Shown here piece by piece: positions 1 through 11,645 of a stretch of DNA of 64,000 nt; position 1 is the stretch's first letter, and each line of letters begins with the position of its first letter. The position numbers and the translations under genes are program-made. The stretch spans positions 24,202,324 through 24,266,323 of the forward strand of contig CM068588.1 of NCBI GenBank assembly GCA_035048485.1, given 5' to 3'. This stretch comes from Pteria penguin. Its lineage: Eukaryota > Mollusca > Bivalvia > Pterioida > Pteriidae. The notes beneath the pieces were generated by a model. The model worked only from the letters and a program-made list of their open reading frames with translations, searched no databases and was not told the DNA's origin.

Positions 1-15
1 CGATCTCACTAAGGT

Positions 16-212
16 ATTGGGTCTTTTTGTTATGCAGAGTTATTTCCCATTTGAGCAGGCATCTGACGTCAAACCCTTGTAACGTCATACAACTTCTATA
101 TCAGTTCCCGTAATTTTACACCAGTTTCCATAGAACTGGTTGACGTCACAATGATTTGACGTCCGATACCTGTTCATATGGGAAATAACTCTGTATAACG
201 AAAAGACTCAAT
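16..212. repeat. Foldback (long inverted repeat) element
   Basis: Positions 16-73 are nearly the reverse complement of 155-212, leaving about 80 bases between the arms. Both arms carry the words GAGTTATTTCCCAT and GACGTCAAA. Two perfect TGACGTCA palindromes lie inside, at 64-71 and 141-148. No open frame is present. The form fits a short non-autonomous foldback or MITE; the family is not recognised. Confidence 0.75.
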
Positions 213-254
213 ATGGCATTAAAAACCACTACGGATATGTTAAAAAGAATATGC

Positions 255-375
255 ACATAAAAGACATCAGAACAATATTAGATTGCAATGCAGTTGGGTT
301 ACTGACTTAGGATTGTCGATGGAGGTGGAAATCGTCACTCAGTTACTGTAGTGAACCGATTTGCCGGCCCATCTT
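255..375 (+). repeat. Degenerate copy of the interspersed 'X' repeat
   Basis: This stretch has a diverged version of a motif order seen at 6,525-6,745: a GACTTAGGA-like word followed by AACCG and a CCCACCTTCC-like word. Better copies lie at 50,655-50,740 and, inverted, at 51,855-52,070 and 19,012-19,075. It looks like debris of a retroelement flank. Confidence 0.4.
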
Positions 376-1970
376 CCAACTTATCAAAATATCTGTTTAG
401 TAAAACAACACACATTTAAATATTTATAGAAATTCCTCCATATACAGAACAATGATCAACAGCTTACTTAAGTTGAGTGATCGTATTCCTATATAAACAT
501 GGATATTATATTTTATATTTGAATACATACCTAATACAGGTTAACATAAATAGGTACTTTGGGTTAACCCAATGTCAAAGTTGTAAAATAAACCCACAAT
601 ATCTTGCATTGTTTCACATCATGAGGAATCAAATCCAATTAAAAATTGAAGTGAGACCAGGTGCCATGGAGTTGTGAACGTTTGTTTCTTGAATGCAACG
701 CTCTTCACAAAGCTCCGTCTCATCTGGTCAATAAATATTGTGAAATCGGTATTATCAAAAAGGTCAAGACGATCAGTTGATCATATCACCATGACATGTA
801 TGTCCCCAAATGTTCATTATATATATAATGAGTTAGCTATGCTTTTCCTGTCTAAAAGAGAGCCGGAATCCTTGATCTGTAGATCTCCCGACTAATATTC
901 AGATAGAATGAGGTTCTAGGCCTTATCTCCTCTAAATTTGTCTGTCACTGAGTACCCATCGCCCTGTTAGCCAAAGTACAATGTTCAAGAAAAACTTTTC
1001 CTATGGCTGTCGAGAGGCCTTATTTATTCGATTATATTCGATGACGTCAAGTTCAAACTGTTAATGTCGTAAGCGTTTCACTACTCTTGAACCCGATGAG
1101 ATTAAATAATCAGATCTCCTTGGTCCGTATGTAAGATCAGCTTTAAAAATGGGATGAAGGATTCCGCTAGATGTGTATTGCTGGAGAGAAAGTTTAAATA
1201 AATAAATAAATAAATAATTGAAAAACAAAAAAAAAAAACCTTTTCCCGTTTCAGAATCATCGGCATTGTTTAAAAGCTAGGTTCAGATGATTAAATGTCA
1301 TAAATTCATCTTCCAAATTCAAATTAATAAATATCTAATAAGTCGTCTAGAAATATGGATGTGTATCAAAACCCGTTGTCGATAATTGAAGATTAAAAAT
1401 ATGTAAAATCGATAATTTAACCATTCCATTCTAGAAGGAACTATATTATTCTCTTTCATATATGCGATTCCACCATGGAATGAATTTCTATAATTTTGAT
1501 CACTATTTTGCAACTGAGTCTAACTTTTTGATTAGTGTTCTATTCCGTTTTAGGAGAATTCGTGAAAATACATATGAAAAAACATGCATGAATCATATTG
1601 TAAATTTTGTGAGATTTCAACAATGCACTGAACACTGAATCCTTTACACTCATCACATTAGCAATTAATATTTGTAATCCATCGGTTGCACTTTGATTGT
1701 TACTTCAACTCTCTAGGCATGTGAAATTTAATTGAAGTCGCCATGAATGTTTTTTATTACAATTTTGTACTTTTAAGTAGCCAACAGCTTCTAATACTAC
1801 TACTGAATACGAAAGTTTTAACTTATGTATTCGAAACTTCACAAAAGATTACATCAATTCTGCTAATTCTGATTTTTATGCACGTTATTGAATTTGTCTT
1901 GAAATAAATAAATGATTATTAGACTTTTTGTGGTGCTACAGAAAAAGTAAAAAGAAAGGGAACAAACAAG
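376..1970. other. Non-coding stretch, no gene recognised
   Basis: Short open frames here carry no recognisable domain. A weak minus-strand match to the Penelope 3' region (a GAGACCAGGTGCC word) sits near 650-700, and a short AAAT microsatellite near 1,195-1,217. A TGACGTCA palindrome is at 1,042-1,049. Confidence 0.5.
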
Positions 1971-2072
1971 ATGGCGACGCCTGCAAGGAAGCGAAAAGTG
2001 GGTCGACCTACTTTGAATCATTCAAATAGCTATGTCTTACCGTTTGGCTCAATTGTGCGATTCTCTACATAA
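1971..2072 (+). CDS. Small basic ORF with an AT-hook/NLS-like start, probable gene fragment
   Basis: A 33-codon frame starts at an ATG in a purine-rich context and opens with MATPARKRKVGRP. This is basic, has the look of a nuclear localisation signal and includes a GRP core reminiscent of AT-hooks. It ends at TAA, and no continuing exon was found. It may be the first exon of a transposon-encoded or domesticated DNA-binding protein whose body has been lost. Function is unknown and the call is weak. Confidence 0.25.
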   Translation: MATPARKRKVGRPTLNHSNSYVLPFGSIVRFST

Positions 2073-2539
2073 CGAGATGGATTTACCTACTTCAAAGCCA
2101 GGCGACATTTGAGCGAATCTGATTCGAAAACGGTCACAATCCGCGTAATAAACAAGCTGTGTTATAGAATGGTGACTACTTCTTTAATTTTAGGGGGGAG
2201 CGAAACTTAATTTTACTGTTATTTTTGAAAACACACGATTCCCATCAAAGTCCGTTCTCGAAGATACAGCTAATGTGATTTTCATTATGGACATATCGTC
2301 TAGCAGACTTTTCAAGGCAGTTAAAACCGATATACCTATTGGTGATAACATTCGCCTCTTCCTTAAAATGAAATAAGGGGATAGATGCTCTTAATTTGAG
2401 CAACATTTTGAACCATAGGTTAGTCAAGGATAAAATTCATCCATATATCAATCAGGAGTCGCCTTGTATTTCTATACATTTTCTGTGTCCTCTAAAATAT
2501 TTAATTACAAAAGTGTCTTGATTCACATAACATTCCAAA

Positions 2540-4470
2540 AGACCTTCCACCCTGTACATGTTCCACATCAAAGTATCTTTACCCTCCATGCGGCCATGTT
2601 GTAACTGGTGACCACATTATAGTCCATAACAGGAAATTACGAGACCTCCTGAAGAAAGGTCCTAAATATAGAGAGTCCCATTTGTTCACATGGCGTGAAA
2701 ATTTCGAAATTATTATGGATGCATGCGAGGAATATGCCAGGAAATCGTCATAAAGGGAAGAAGTTGAGCCTGACACTCTTGGAGAACTACTCAAAAGAAG
2801 AAAAGGGCATCTCAGGCATTCGGTAAGAACCCTACACGAGTCTATATTTAATGTACCTGATGTAGCCAGAGAACTCTCTGAACCCCACGAACAATTTATT
2901 ATTGTCCCAGCTGACAAAGCAGCAAACAATTATACCTTCGTTTGCAAAAGATTTTTGCATTAATTGTCTGTTAGAGGACTTTGAATTACAGTCTGCACCT
3001 GAAAATCCAACACACACACAAACTAATTTATCTATTTCTGAAATACTTCAACACCACAAATCTGTCCTCGAGTATTTTTGAAATTACCACGACAAACTCT
3101 GACCTTGAATTACCTTATATTTATTGGATTCCAAAAATGCACAATATCCCTAACAAACATCGTTTCATTGCTGGTTCTTCCAAGTGTAACACCAAACTTC
3201 TATCCATATTGCTAATGAAGATATTGACACATATCAAGCATGGTCTTCAAATTTACTGCGATACCGCATACTCCACAAGCGGAATAAATCAGATGTAGAT
3301 CCTCAAGAATTCTTAAGAACTTTTAGAGAATCTAAAATCTCCGAAATTTAATAAAATTTCAGCGTCAATTTTTTTTACTTCTCTTTACTACAATTTCGCA
3401 TCAAAAGCTCAAAAACAGACTTCCTACAATTATTCAGAATTCTTCTTTCCATAATAATTGGAAATCGTGGATATAAATATCTTGTCATTGGGTGGGAAGA
3501 TACATATTTTGTAAAAGAACACTCTGATGCAAAACACAAGTATATCAAATCATCAAAATGCTGGAATTTTTAATAGACAGTATTTTCGTGGTGTTTGGAG
3601 GGAACATTTTTCAGCAAATCATTGGCATTCCCATGGGAAATAACTGCGCCTCCTTCTTGCTGACATTTTCTTATATTCGTATGGGGCAAAATTTATTCAA
3701 AACATGCACTCCACAGGCAGAAAAAACCTTGCATCTTAGTTTAAGTTTACGTATAGATGTATAGACGACGTATTGTCAATCAATAATCCTAACTTTAAGG
3801 ATTACATACTTGAAATCTATCCCCATGAACCTGAGATAAAAGAGGCAACCAAGAGCAATAATTCCGCGTCGTATCTGAATATATTTTTAATTTCAACACC
3901 TCTCTGTATGACAAACGTGACGATAACTTCCAAATAAGTAACTTCCCGTTTCTTTGCAGCAATATCCCGTCTTCACCTTCATATGGAGTTTTCATATCTC
4001 AACTTATAAGGTATGCAAGAGCCTGTTCTTTATGTGACTGTTTTATTCCAAAGGCCAAATGACTGGCCTCTAAGTTGTTCATGCAGGGTTATGTTAAAGA
4101 ACGTCTGAAATCGTCACTGAGGAAATTCTACGGTCGCTATGGGGATCTTGTATGAAAATATGATGTGTTTTCTTCTAGAATGATTGATAATATTCTGGAA
4201 TGCGACTAAATGACCTGTTCAGTAAACACCAAATATGACTTTGTATACCAGTTTTGTACTTTCGTATGTACAATTAGGAAACCCAAACTCTTGATTTTGA
4301 CATGTTTCTTAAGAGCTGCTGTGACGGGTGATGCATGCAGACAAGAGACGCTTAATCTCCCTGGGAACCTGTTCTTTTTTTAGTATTTTGGGGTTACAAC
4401 AGTTCTTTTTTGTAACTTACACGATTTTGTATCTGTCCTTGGACTTTGAGAATGAATAACGGTTTGATTT
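2540..4470 (+). pseudogene. Decayed Penelope-like retroelement (reverse transcriptase)
   Basis: A Penelope-like element can be followed across the three plus frames, interrupted by many stops and shifts. Visible pieces in order are: a KGPKYRE-like N-terminal segment and a PADKAANN-like word (about 2,660-2,940); an RT entry segment with YIYWIPKMHN and HRFIAGSS (about 3,110-3,180); a segment with VFGGNIFQQ followed by GIPMGNNCA (about 3,590-3,650); and a thumb-like stretch ending FYGRYGDL (about 4,120-4,150). A conserved 3' region with GTGACGGGTG and GAGACGCTTA words follows at about 4,318-4,380. The copy at 48,205-49,400 is a close relative. No intact frame remains, so it is not active. Confidence 0.75.
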
Positions 4471-4539
4471 CATAAAATCGTAAAAATAAGAAAACAATTC
4501 TTTAGAATAAAAGTGTTGATTAGAACATATGTACGTTAT

Positions 4540-4745
4540 AATTTTGTGCAGCAGATGCGCATTTCGACAACATATGTCTCTACAGTGATGTTCGTGGCCA
4601 AATAATTGGAATACTAAAAATATATAAAATTTTAAAGAGCAGAGTTAAAACCAAAGTGGCCAATAATGTAAGCCAAAGAATCAATCTAAAGACAAAACTA
4701 TCTATGAAGGAGATACTCCTTGGTTTTAAAATGATCTGCAAAATT
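4540..4745 (+). repeat. Bivalve-type interspersed repeat (GCGCATTTCGAC family)
   Basis: The segment has GCAGATGCGCATTTCGACAA followed by a GATGTTCGTGGCC-like word and a later GGAGATACTCCTTGG block. From memory this word order recurs widely in bivalve genomes. Related words in the opposite orientation occur near 44,785-44,930. No coding content is seen. Confidence 0.5.
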
Positions 4746-4904
4746 TCATGAATGAAAATTTTAAGTATATAAGGAAGACAATTTGTAAATGTAACTAATT
4801 TGCATATAGGTAATTCCGTAAAAATGTTGTTTTGTAATTAAATCAAAGGTACTGAAAAACCCATGTGGACTGACATAATAGAGTATACATCTCAGAAGTA
4901 TCGA

Positions 4905-5140
4905 AGAGTTAATCACATTTCGAAGTCCGGAGAATAAAAGGACTATATCGTGTAGAATGTCGTATTCAGACAAATACAAATCCCAATCAAACGGAGGTGA
5001 GATCCTGCTTGCATGCAACACCTGTCGCAAAAGTCCTGCAATAACTCTCAAGGTTTAGGAAGTAAATACATATATATATATACATGAGCACATAATGGAG
5101 ATAAAGACACCACATCAAATTATTCCATTCACGGTATGTA
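4905..5140 (-). repeat. Penelope-like element 3'-region relic
   Basis: Read on the minus strand, this region is homologous to 14,445-14,690 (plus) and 56,745-57,035 (minus). All three share, in order, a GAATGG start, a TTTTGCGAC(G/A)GGTGTTGCATGC word, a GGTCTCACCT-like word and TTTGTCTGAATA. The middle words match the 3' regions that follow the reverse-transcriptase fragments at 11,540-11,640 and 49,156-49,220. It is a 3'-end remnant with no coding capacity. Confidence 0.6.
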
Positions 5141-5436
5141 AAGTCAATTTTCTAATCCTATCTTAAACATACATTTTAAAATTATTATTATATCAAAGTT
5201 CATCTCTGAACTTCAAGAAATTTTGAATTTGAAAGAGGAAGTGGTATTTTCCATTGTTAGTTATGGAAAATGAACGGTATAGTGGTCATGAATAAGATGA
5301 CAATGAAACATCCGTACAGCTGTGTTTCTAATACAGCGTAAAGTCCATGTAGCACAACGCTCCAACAATATTACCCGATGACTGCATTAATTCCGTGCAT
5401 TTTATATAAACCAATTATTGTCTTTGATAGCTCTGG

Positions 5437-5576
5437 TCCAAAGTTTCTATTTTTTTAAAGGATTATAGTCTTTTGAGCAGAGACTACGAACAATTGATTA
5501 GAGTCAGCTTGGTGGTCAGATATCCGACATCTTCATCTATCGTAATAACAATTATGCTTGATAATACAATTAGATT
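5437..5576 (-). pseudogene. GPR157-like receptor exon 1 relic
   Basis: On the minus strand a frame reads IDEDVGYLTTKLTLINCS and then hits TAG. This aligns with the start of the first transmembrane exon of the two receptors in this window (GYVTTKLTLISCS and GYITTKLTLISCS). Nucleotide similarity continues for about 30 bases past the stop and then fades. No partner for the rest of exon 1, or for exons 2 and 3, was found in 1-5,400. It is a truncated third paralogue, dead by an in-frame stop and by loss of the rest. Confidence 0.7.
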
Positions 5577-5778
5577 CAATTACTGAGTTTTCAGTATCGT
5601 AACAGAAGTAGAATCGAATAATTTTGTAATGTTTTCTGTGTTAATTTCACTATTATCATGTTTTATGTGCACGCCCTCGGTGATTTGTTTCGTACAGCTT
5701 GGTCAGATGACTTCTGTATACTCTTTGATGACAATGGATTATTGTAGAGTTAATATTTTCGGTACTGTCTAATAGAAT

Positions 5779-5932
5779 CTAGCACTAGTTTGAGTTCCAA
5801 ATAGAAAAAGATCAGTCGAGGGTTGGATCATTCAACAAATCTAAACCGAGGCGTTAGCCGAGGTTGAGATATGTTGATTCATGCAGCCCGAGACTGATCT
5901 TTTTCTATCTGGAACTTAAACTTGTGCTTGAT
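5779..5932. repeat. Foldback element with GTTA-capped hairpin tip (copy 1)
   Basis: The left arm (5,779-5,822) and right arm (5,887-5,932) are complementary, and the pairing continues inward to the core CCGAGGCGTTAGCCGAGG at 5,846-5,863. The core folds on itself: CC pairs with GG, then tandem GA/AG mismatches, then GGC pairs with GCC around a GTTA loop. A second member at 55,501-55,640 shares the core but has different, still self-complementary, arms. No coding sequence is seen. Confidence 0.7.
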
Positions 5933-6524
5933 TATTTTTCTCGCACCTCGATGTAGGCTATAGCTATTTTTAATGTTTTTGTTTACTTCCTTTGATGGCC
6001 GAATCACTGATTGAATAAAAAAGATAGTCCACCGCAATAAAATAAAACACCATGATATGCATGAAGAAACTTTATATTTTGATAGGATTTTTCAACATTA
6101 AATTTAACGATAACACACAAAATCTAATATGCTGTGATAAAAATCAAGTATTCTGCATTTGTTTATTAACAATGCAGACGACGCGCTGAAGGATACAAAG
6201 TGTTCTGGATAGAATTTTCCAGTACTGATAAAAACGGGATTAGTCGATCTCTGATGCGAGAAAATGTATTTGTCAGGTTTTTCACAAATCAGACCTAGAC
6301 CTCTAATTTTACAGTATAAAATATTTGAAGTATATGGAGTGCATACAATTACTTGATAATCAACATATAAATTCTGATAAAGCTGTAAATCGTCGTTGAG
6401 AGGAGCGCGAAGTCATACTGTAGCAAGGTCATCGTGATTGTGACGAAGGGATACATCACCTTGCCTAGGAATAACATACTCGAAGTCACGTACATTTTGA
6501 ATGACTTTAGTTGTTCAAACAAAA

Positions 6525-6745
6525 AAGAGAAGTTACTGGCTCAGATATGTGGCAGAAGTCACCATGGAGCTATACAATACATGAATATAGATAATATACT
6601 AGCACATATAACACATTACAAAAATATTTGATTGTAGTGCAATTACGATACCGACTTAGGACGGTCATTTAATTTGACAAAAGCCAAACAAATGGTGTGG
6701 TTAACCGGTTTACGGGCCCACCTTCCCACTTTACGAAGGAACTCT
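6525..6745 (+). repeat. Interspersed 'X' repeat, best plus copy
   Basis: From GGCTCAGATATGTGGCAGAAG through TACGATACCGACTTAGGACG to GGTTTACGGGCCCACCTTCC, this segment matches the reverse complement of 51,855-52,070. Shorter copies lie at 255-375, 19,012-19,075, 50,655-50,740 and 52,155-52,215. Two of the copies bracket the Penelope fragment at 50,965-51,568, which suggests the repeat is part of such an element's flank. Confidence 0.65.
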
Positions 6746-7365
6746 TTACGAATTATTCGCCAAGTGATACAAATTTTTAGATAAATATACATCAAGCATA
6801 ATACACAGATATACGTTTGCTTTCTATCAAAAGTAAATTTTACTCATTTTCGGTAGGTCAGACGTCTTCTTTCCTCTCTTGTTTGTGTTATTTTCGTCCA
6901 ATTCCAAGAATCATGATTCTCATTCAACTATTTTATGTAACTATATTAATTGTGTAACATTTATGGCTTGCAGGACAAAGATAAAAGGACATGTTCAGGC
7001 CTCTCATATCCTTGCTAACGCTCTTGATTTTCAAGATTCGTTGACAGTCTACTATGGTACGTTGTTGGGAATACCACAGGGCTACCTCTCCAGTTATTTT
7101 CGTATTCCACATCAGTTAATTGTCACGTATTGTGAGTTGATCGGTACATATCAGCAACTGAGCATACTAAACATGAAACAGGGGAAACACCTTCATAGCC
7201 CAGTCACATGTAGTAGTGATAAATGAAGGTCATCTCACCATCTTTCACTCCACACAAAAATAATGTATTTTCAGAATGATAATCAAGTATTCTTTTTACA
7301 ATACATATTAAAATATTCATTGTGAATCAATAAGGATTATTCAATGAAAATATTAATCTTAAGCC

Positions 7366-7830
7366 CCAGTCAGACTGTGGCATATTGGAACTACGTTTTA
7401 CTAGGTTTTGAAAACGTAGCGAAACTGCATTATACGTAGTCAGCCGTGGGAAACCGTTGCGAAACTGTCGCAAAACGTAGCTCTTTAGACTGCATACGTA
7501 GTGATACGTGGCATATCTAAGTTTGTTTCAAACTGTTTAAAACAAAAGTAGCCGAATTGTATACGTAGCAAATACGTACAAAACCTACTAAAACGTAGGG
7601 GAAACGTATTGTAACCCTGATAAAACGTAGTGAAAACGTACTCGATACCTACGAAAACGTACAAGAAATATTTGTACGTATCAAGGTATTACTACGTATT
7701 AACTAAGTATTAATAGATTATGCTTACGTATGTTGGAAAGTTTTAAAGGTGATATACGGTCTCAATACGTTTTACGTTTCTGTACGTTTCCCTACGTATA
7801 AGACACGTTTTTGTAATTTGAGGTAGGTTT
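7366..7830. mobile_element. ACGT-rich insertion, probable non-autonomous element
   Basis: Words such as TACGTA, AAAACGTAG and TACGTTT recur about twenty times in some 460 bases. The equivalent position in the duplicate (about 15,205) lacks the block, so it is most simply an insertion, although deletion from copy B is possible. It has no open frame. Terminal repeats and a target duplication were not clearly resolved. Confidence 0.45.
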
Positions 7831-8006
7831 ATCATGTCTCGCTTTCAAATTAAATAAAATGGATGCAAAAAAAAGGGCTATGACACTTTCTAAAAAATTT
7901 TTCTTTCTTCATCTTTTATTATTAATGTATTCAAAAGAGGAAAGGGGAAACTTTTTCATTTTCATTTAATTTTTAGTGAAATTGTATGGCCTCATGCATT
8001 TGAGGA

Positions 8007-8008
<2 letters not shown>

Positions 8009-8093
<85 letters not shown>
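8009..8093. repeat. (AT)n microsatellite
   Basis: Almost pure alternating AT over about 85 bases with two AA interruptions. It lies next to the ACGT-rich insert inside duplication copy A. Confidence 0.95.
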
Positions 8094-8097
<4 letters not shown>

Positions 8098-9058
8098 GTT
8101 GTTGTATTTAATGCTTATTTGGTTTCATTTTCCATTTTCAGAAGTCCATTGATGTACACCATTTTCTGTTTTTATGACATAGCTTGGGTTAATTTGTTTT
8201 GTTTGTTTGTGTTGTTTTTTTTAGACTTTTAAAGATACTTATTTATTAAAATTTCTACTTGTTTTGCAAAGATAATCATAAAGGTATATTATCCCTAAAA
8301 TGCACGCAAAATAGTAAAACATTTCTACAATATAAAAAGTATAAGATAAAAGTGGTATGAACATTTGGCTTCCCGAATTTTCATGCTGGCCTGTGTTATT
8401 TTCTTACTCAATACTGTCGGTTTTAGGTACCTAAATATCAGACACGCGTCCATATAAGGTCGGAGGTATTACGTAAAGAATTTTATCACAATTACAAAAT
8501 GCCTAATAATGATGTATAAATATGAGGTATAAATTACAGGAAATGGGGGGGGAGTGATTGTGAATATAAAACGCCTGGAACAGGTCCCCATATAACATTG
8601 GAAGTCTATGGTTTAGAAATACAATCATTATAAACTTCAGAAATAGATTCAAGCACACCATTTGAAGTCTATATGGTAGGAACGCCAGATGAACAGGTCA
8701 GCGTAAGAAGTTTTTACTCTAGGAATGGGTATATACAAACAGATCCCCACATGAAGTTTGGGGTGTAATTTCCAGTATCGAGCTTATCGTGTTTATAAAA
8801 CGACACAAATAATCTCGGATATCATATTCCCGGCATTTAATCTTCACGCTTGAAAGAAGATACAGGGGCTGAGGGCAACAGATGATTAGTATAACACTGG
8901 AGCTACAATTTGATTTTGAGTCCAACAGATCATCTGTTGTTCAAAATTGATCCCCATTTCTTTATTCCTTGTGTGAATGAAAATACAGCATTTTGAAAAG
9001 TCAAACTTTATACATTATTTTTCATAAAAATATGCCAGAAAGAACATGAAATTAAATA

Positions 9059-10810
9059 CCATAAAGATCGTCGTATTAAAAAATATCACGAATAATTCGA
9101 GATCTGCCATAGATAAATTAGTAAGAAAAGAAGGATCGATTGTCTAAATATCATCATCCAATAGAATAAAGGCATCAAAACAAAACGAGTAATGCATGGA
9201 GAATAACGTCAGAATAGGAACATCTGGCGATGGAGTCAAATTATGATAAGACATCATCATAACGTCAATGTGACGTCATAAAACCATTGCCACAAGAAGA
9301 AAACATTGACAAAGGAGCTAGGGACCTTAACAGAACTAAATATGACGTATCACGACTACCTATATAATGGTTTTGAGGAGATAAAGGATGTGGCAAGCAA
9401 AAGACTAAATGACTGAAGTATGATTCCGTTAAAGATAGATTAGAGCATATTTCCTTAAATATCTTTTCAAAACCAGCTTCTGTAAGACTACCCACCAATG
9501 TATTATCAAAATGAACAATGCAAGTCCTACCTTACTTATCGGAAGAGGAACTTTGGAATTTTCATTTTTGTCTTAATTGCAATGGTTTTTCCATTCTAAG
9601 GGAACAAGATTAAGTAAAAGTCGTATAGAATATCTAATACAGGCATGTATTCAATTTACATAGCTTCCTTGTTTCTGCATTGATTAAAGATCTTTGCATT
9701 TAATGATCATTTCATATTTTAAATATCTATTTTCCATAATTCATGATTGGAAAATGGCATATCATTAGATAGATTAGATATTGCTTTATCATTCCATAAC
9801 CATAAAAAACAAATACACTAAAGCCGGATGGACGAAATGGAATAAAATAAGGGCGCTCACTAAAACTACTACGCGGACGCCGACGCGGACTTGAGAAAGT
9901 CCGACTTGAAAATGAAAAGTAGTGATTACTCTTAAAGTTCCAAATATTTCTTTGTGAAACTTTCTACAGACATTGTAATGGACATGTTTATTCTTATCAA
10001 TGCCAAATATTCACAACTTAAGTCCTAAATTTATCATTTGAGGCACTGATCTGTTACAAACTCACTAAAACTAGTACGCGGACTTCGACGGCCGACTTGG
10101 GATGTCAAGACGAATATTCGTCTAATTGTAATAAGCAACAGTATAAACTTAATTGTTATGAATAGTGTAAGTGTAAAGAAATGTAAATACTTCTTATTTA
10201 TGCTTAATGACATCTTTATCTGCGATAAAACAAGGTTTGTCTACCTTGTGTGGCAGCGATCTCGATCACTAGGAAAAGCCGACTTTCAAACGGACGTATA
10301 CGGCGGGGGGACAAAAGTGTTTCTGGATCAGGGACTATATATAGACGCACAAGAAAGGGACAAACGACACTAAAATAAAGACAAATGGTCAAATTATCCT
10401 GGCGATCTGCCCCTTCCTCAAGACAAAACAATAAAAAACTAAATAAATGGAAATATGAGAAATGACTAGTGTTTTGCATATAGCTTTCTTTTATTAAGAT
10501 ATTAGTTCCACAGTATAAAGTAGTATGTACAAATAACGGTTAAACTAAATAAATGCAAGGCTTTAATAGTGTCTGAAATACATGACATGCCGTTTTTCAG
10601 GCTATTGTATAATGTTGTACACTGTATATAGTTCACATATGATTGTAGTTACACCATTAACACGTAGTATCACCAACTCGATTGAGGCTATGGTGTTGTG
10701 ACAGGCGTGTTCATAATTAACATTTTACTTATCTTACATGTACACATTTTATACATATTATTTTTAATATAGCATGTTGAACTTTCTTATCGATAACATT
10801 TTTTTGGTGT
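9059..10810. other. Non-coding stretch with a short direct repeat
   Basis: No gene is recognised. Two related segments at about 9,850-9,905 and 10,061-10,105 both carry CACTAAAACTA followed by ACGCGGAC and a CCGACTTG-type word. They may be remnants of one small element. A TGACGTCA palindrome is at 9,271-9,278. Confidence 0.45.
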
Positions 10811-10814
10811 TTGG

Positions 10815-11645
10815 GGTTTTGTGGTTTTTTTTAACAAATTGTCGGCATTCCAATGGGCACTAACTGTACTCCGCTTCTGGCTGACATATTCCTTTACTCA
10901 TACGAAACTGAATTCATTCAGTCTTTGCTTTCGCAAGGAAAAAAACCAATTGGCTCTTAGCTTCAATTTCACTTACAGATATATAGATGACTTGCTTTCA
11001 ATTAATAATCCTTCATTCGCGGATTACCTTAGCATCATCTATTCAAGTGAACTGGAAGTCAAAGAAACCACACAGGTAGTAATTCTACTTCGTATTTAGA
11101 TATTATGTTGTCTTTCGACATTAATGATCATTTGAACACCTCATTCTATGACAAACGTGACGACAAACTTTCCTTTCATAAGTAGCAACATTCCATCAAC
11201 CCCCGCATACGGTGTATTTATATCTCAGTTAATACGTTATTCCAGAACATGTTCAAATTACAATGACTTTGTTCTGAGGGCTAGGCGACTTTCAGTTAAG
11301 CTGCTCAACCAGAGTTATATATGTGCAAGACTAGTAACGTCACTGAGGAAGTTCTACGGTCGTTACGAAACTCTTATAACTCCATATGATATCTCGTTAT
11401 CCAGACTTTTAAATGATATTCTGGACTGAGAGCGATTACGATCATTTTACACAGATTTGACACCTTCTATACTAGAAGGTTACCTACTTTGACTTCTCCA
11501 TATATAAATACATATGGAATTTACACGATTTAACTATTTCTACTAGGTATATGTGACGGGTGTTGCTAGCAAGCAGGAGATGCTCACTCTCCCCGGGCAC
11601 CTGATCTCACTCCATCACAGGATTTCACATATGCTCTTCAAGTAG
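10815..11645 (+). pseudogene. Penelope-like element fragment (RT palm to 3' end)
   Basis: The plus frames show a GIPMGTNCTPLLADIF-like segment at about 10,848-10,893, then NFTYRYIDDLLSINNPSF with the catalytic IDD (about 10,963-11,016). A TSFYDKRDD-like segment, FISQLIRYSRTCS (about 11,217-11,255) and SLRKFYGRYETL (about 11,340-11,375) follow. The stop after ILND is at about 11,429. The 3' region has GTGACGGGTGTTGC and CCCGGGCACCTGATCTCACT. It is truncated at the 5' end and frame-shifted several times, so it is inactive. Confidence 0.75.

Larger units (their letters stand above)
7055..9058. repeat. Segmental duplication, copy A
   Basis: Ordered blocks match 14,905-17,912 in the same orientation. 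Examples are CCAGTTATTTTCGTATTC, GGGGAAACACCTT, GCCTGGAACAGGTCCCCATAT and GGGGTGTAATTTCCAGTATC. Copy A carries an extra ACGT-rich insert and an AT microsatellite (7,366-8,095) that copy B lacks. Copy B has a 1.5-kb Crypton-containing insert that copy A lacks. The TRIM-like gene sits between the copies. No intact coding sequence is seen in either copy. Confidence 0.8.

Noticed and set aside
8719..8925. Receptor last-exon relic, because of a YDIRDYL word also matched at 17,603-17,845
   Set aside because: It resembles the HDIRDYV word of GPR157-like exon 3 over about 19 bases only; flanking residues and helix 7 do not match, so it is too weak to call.
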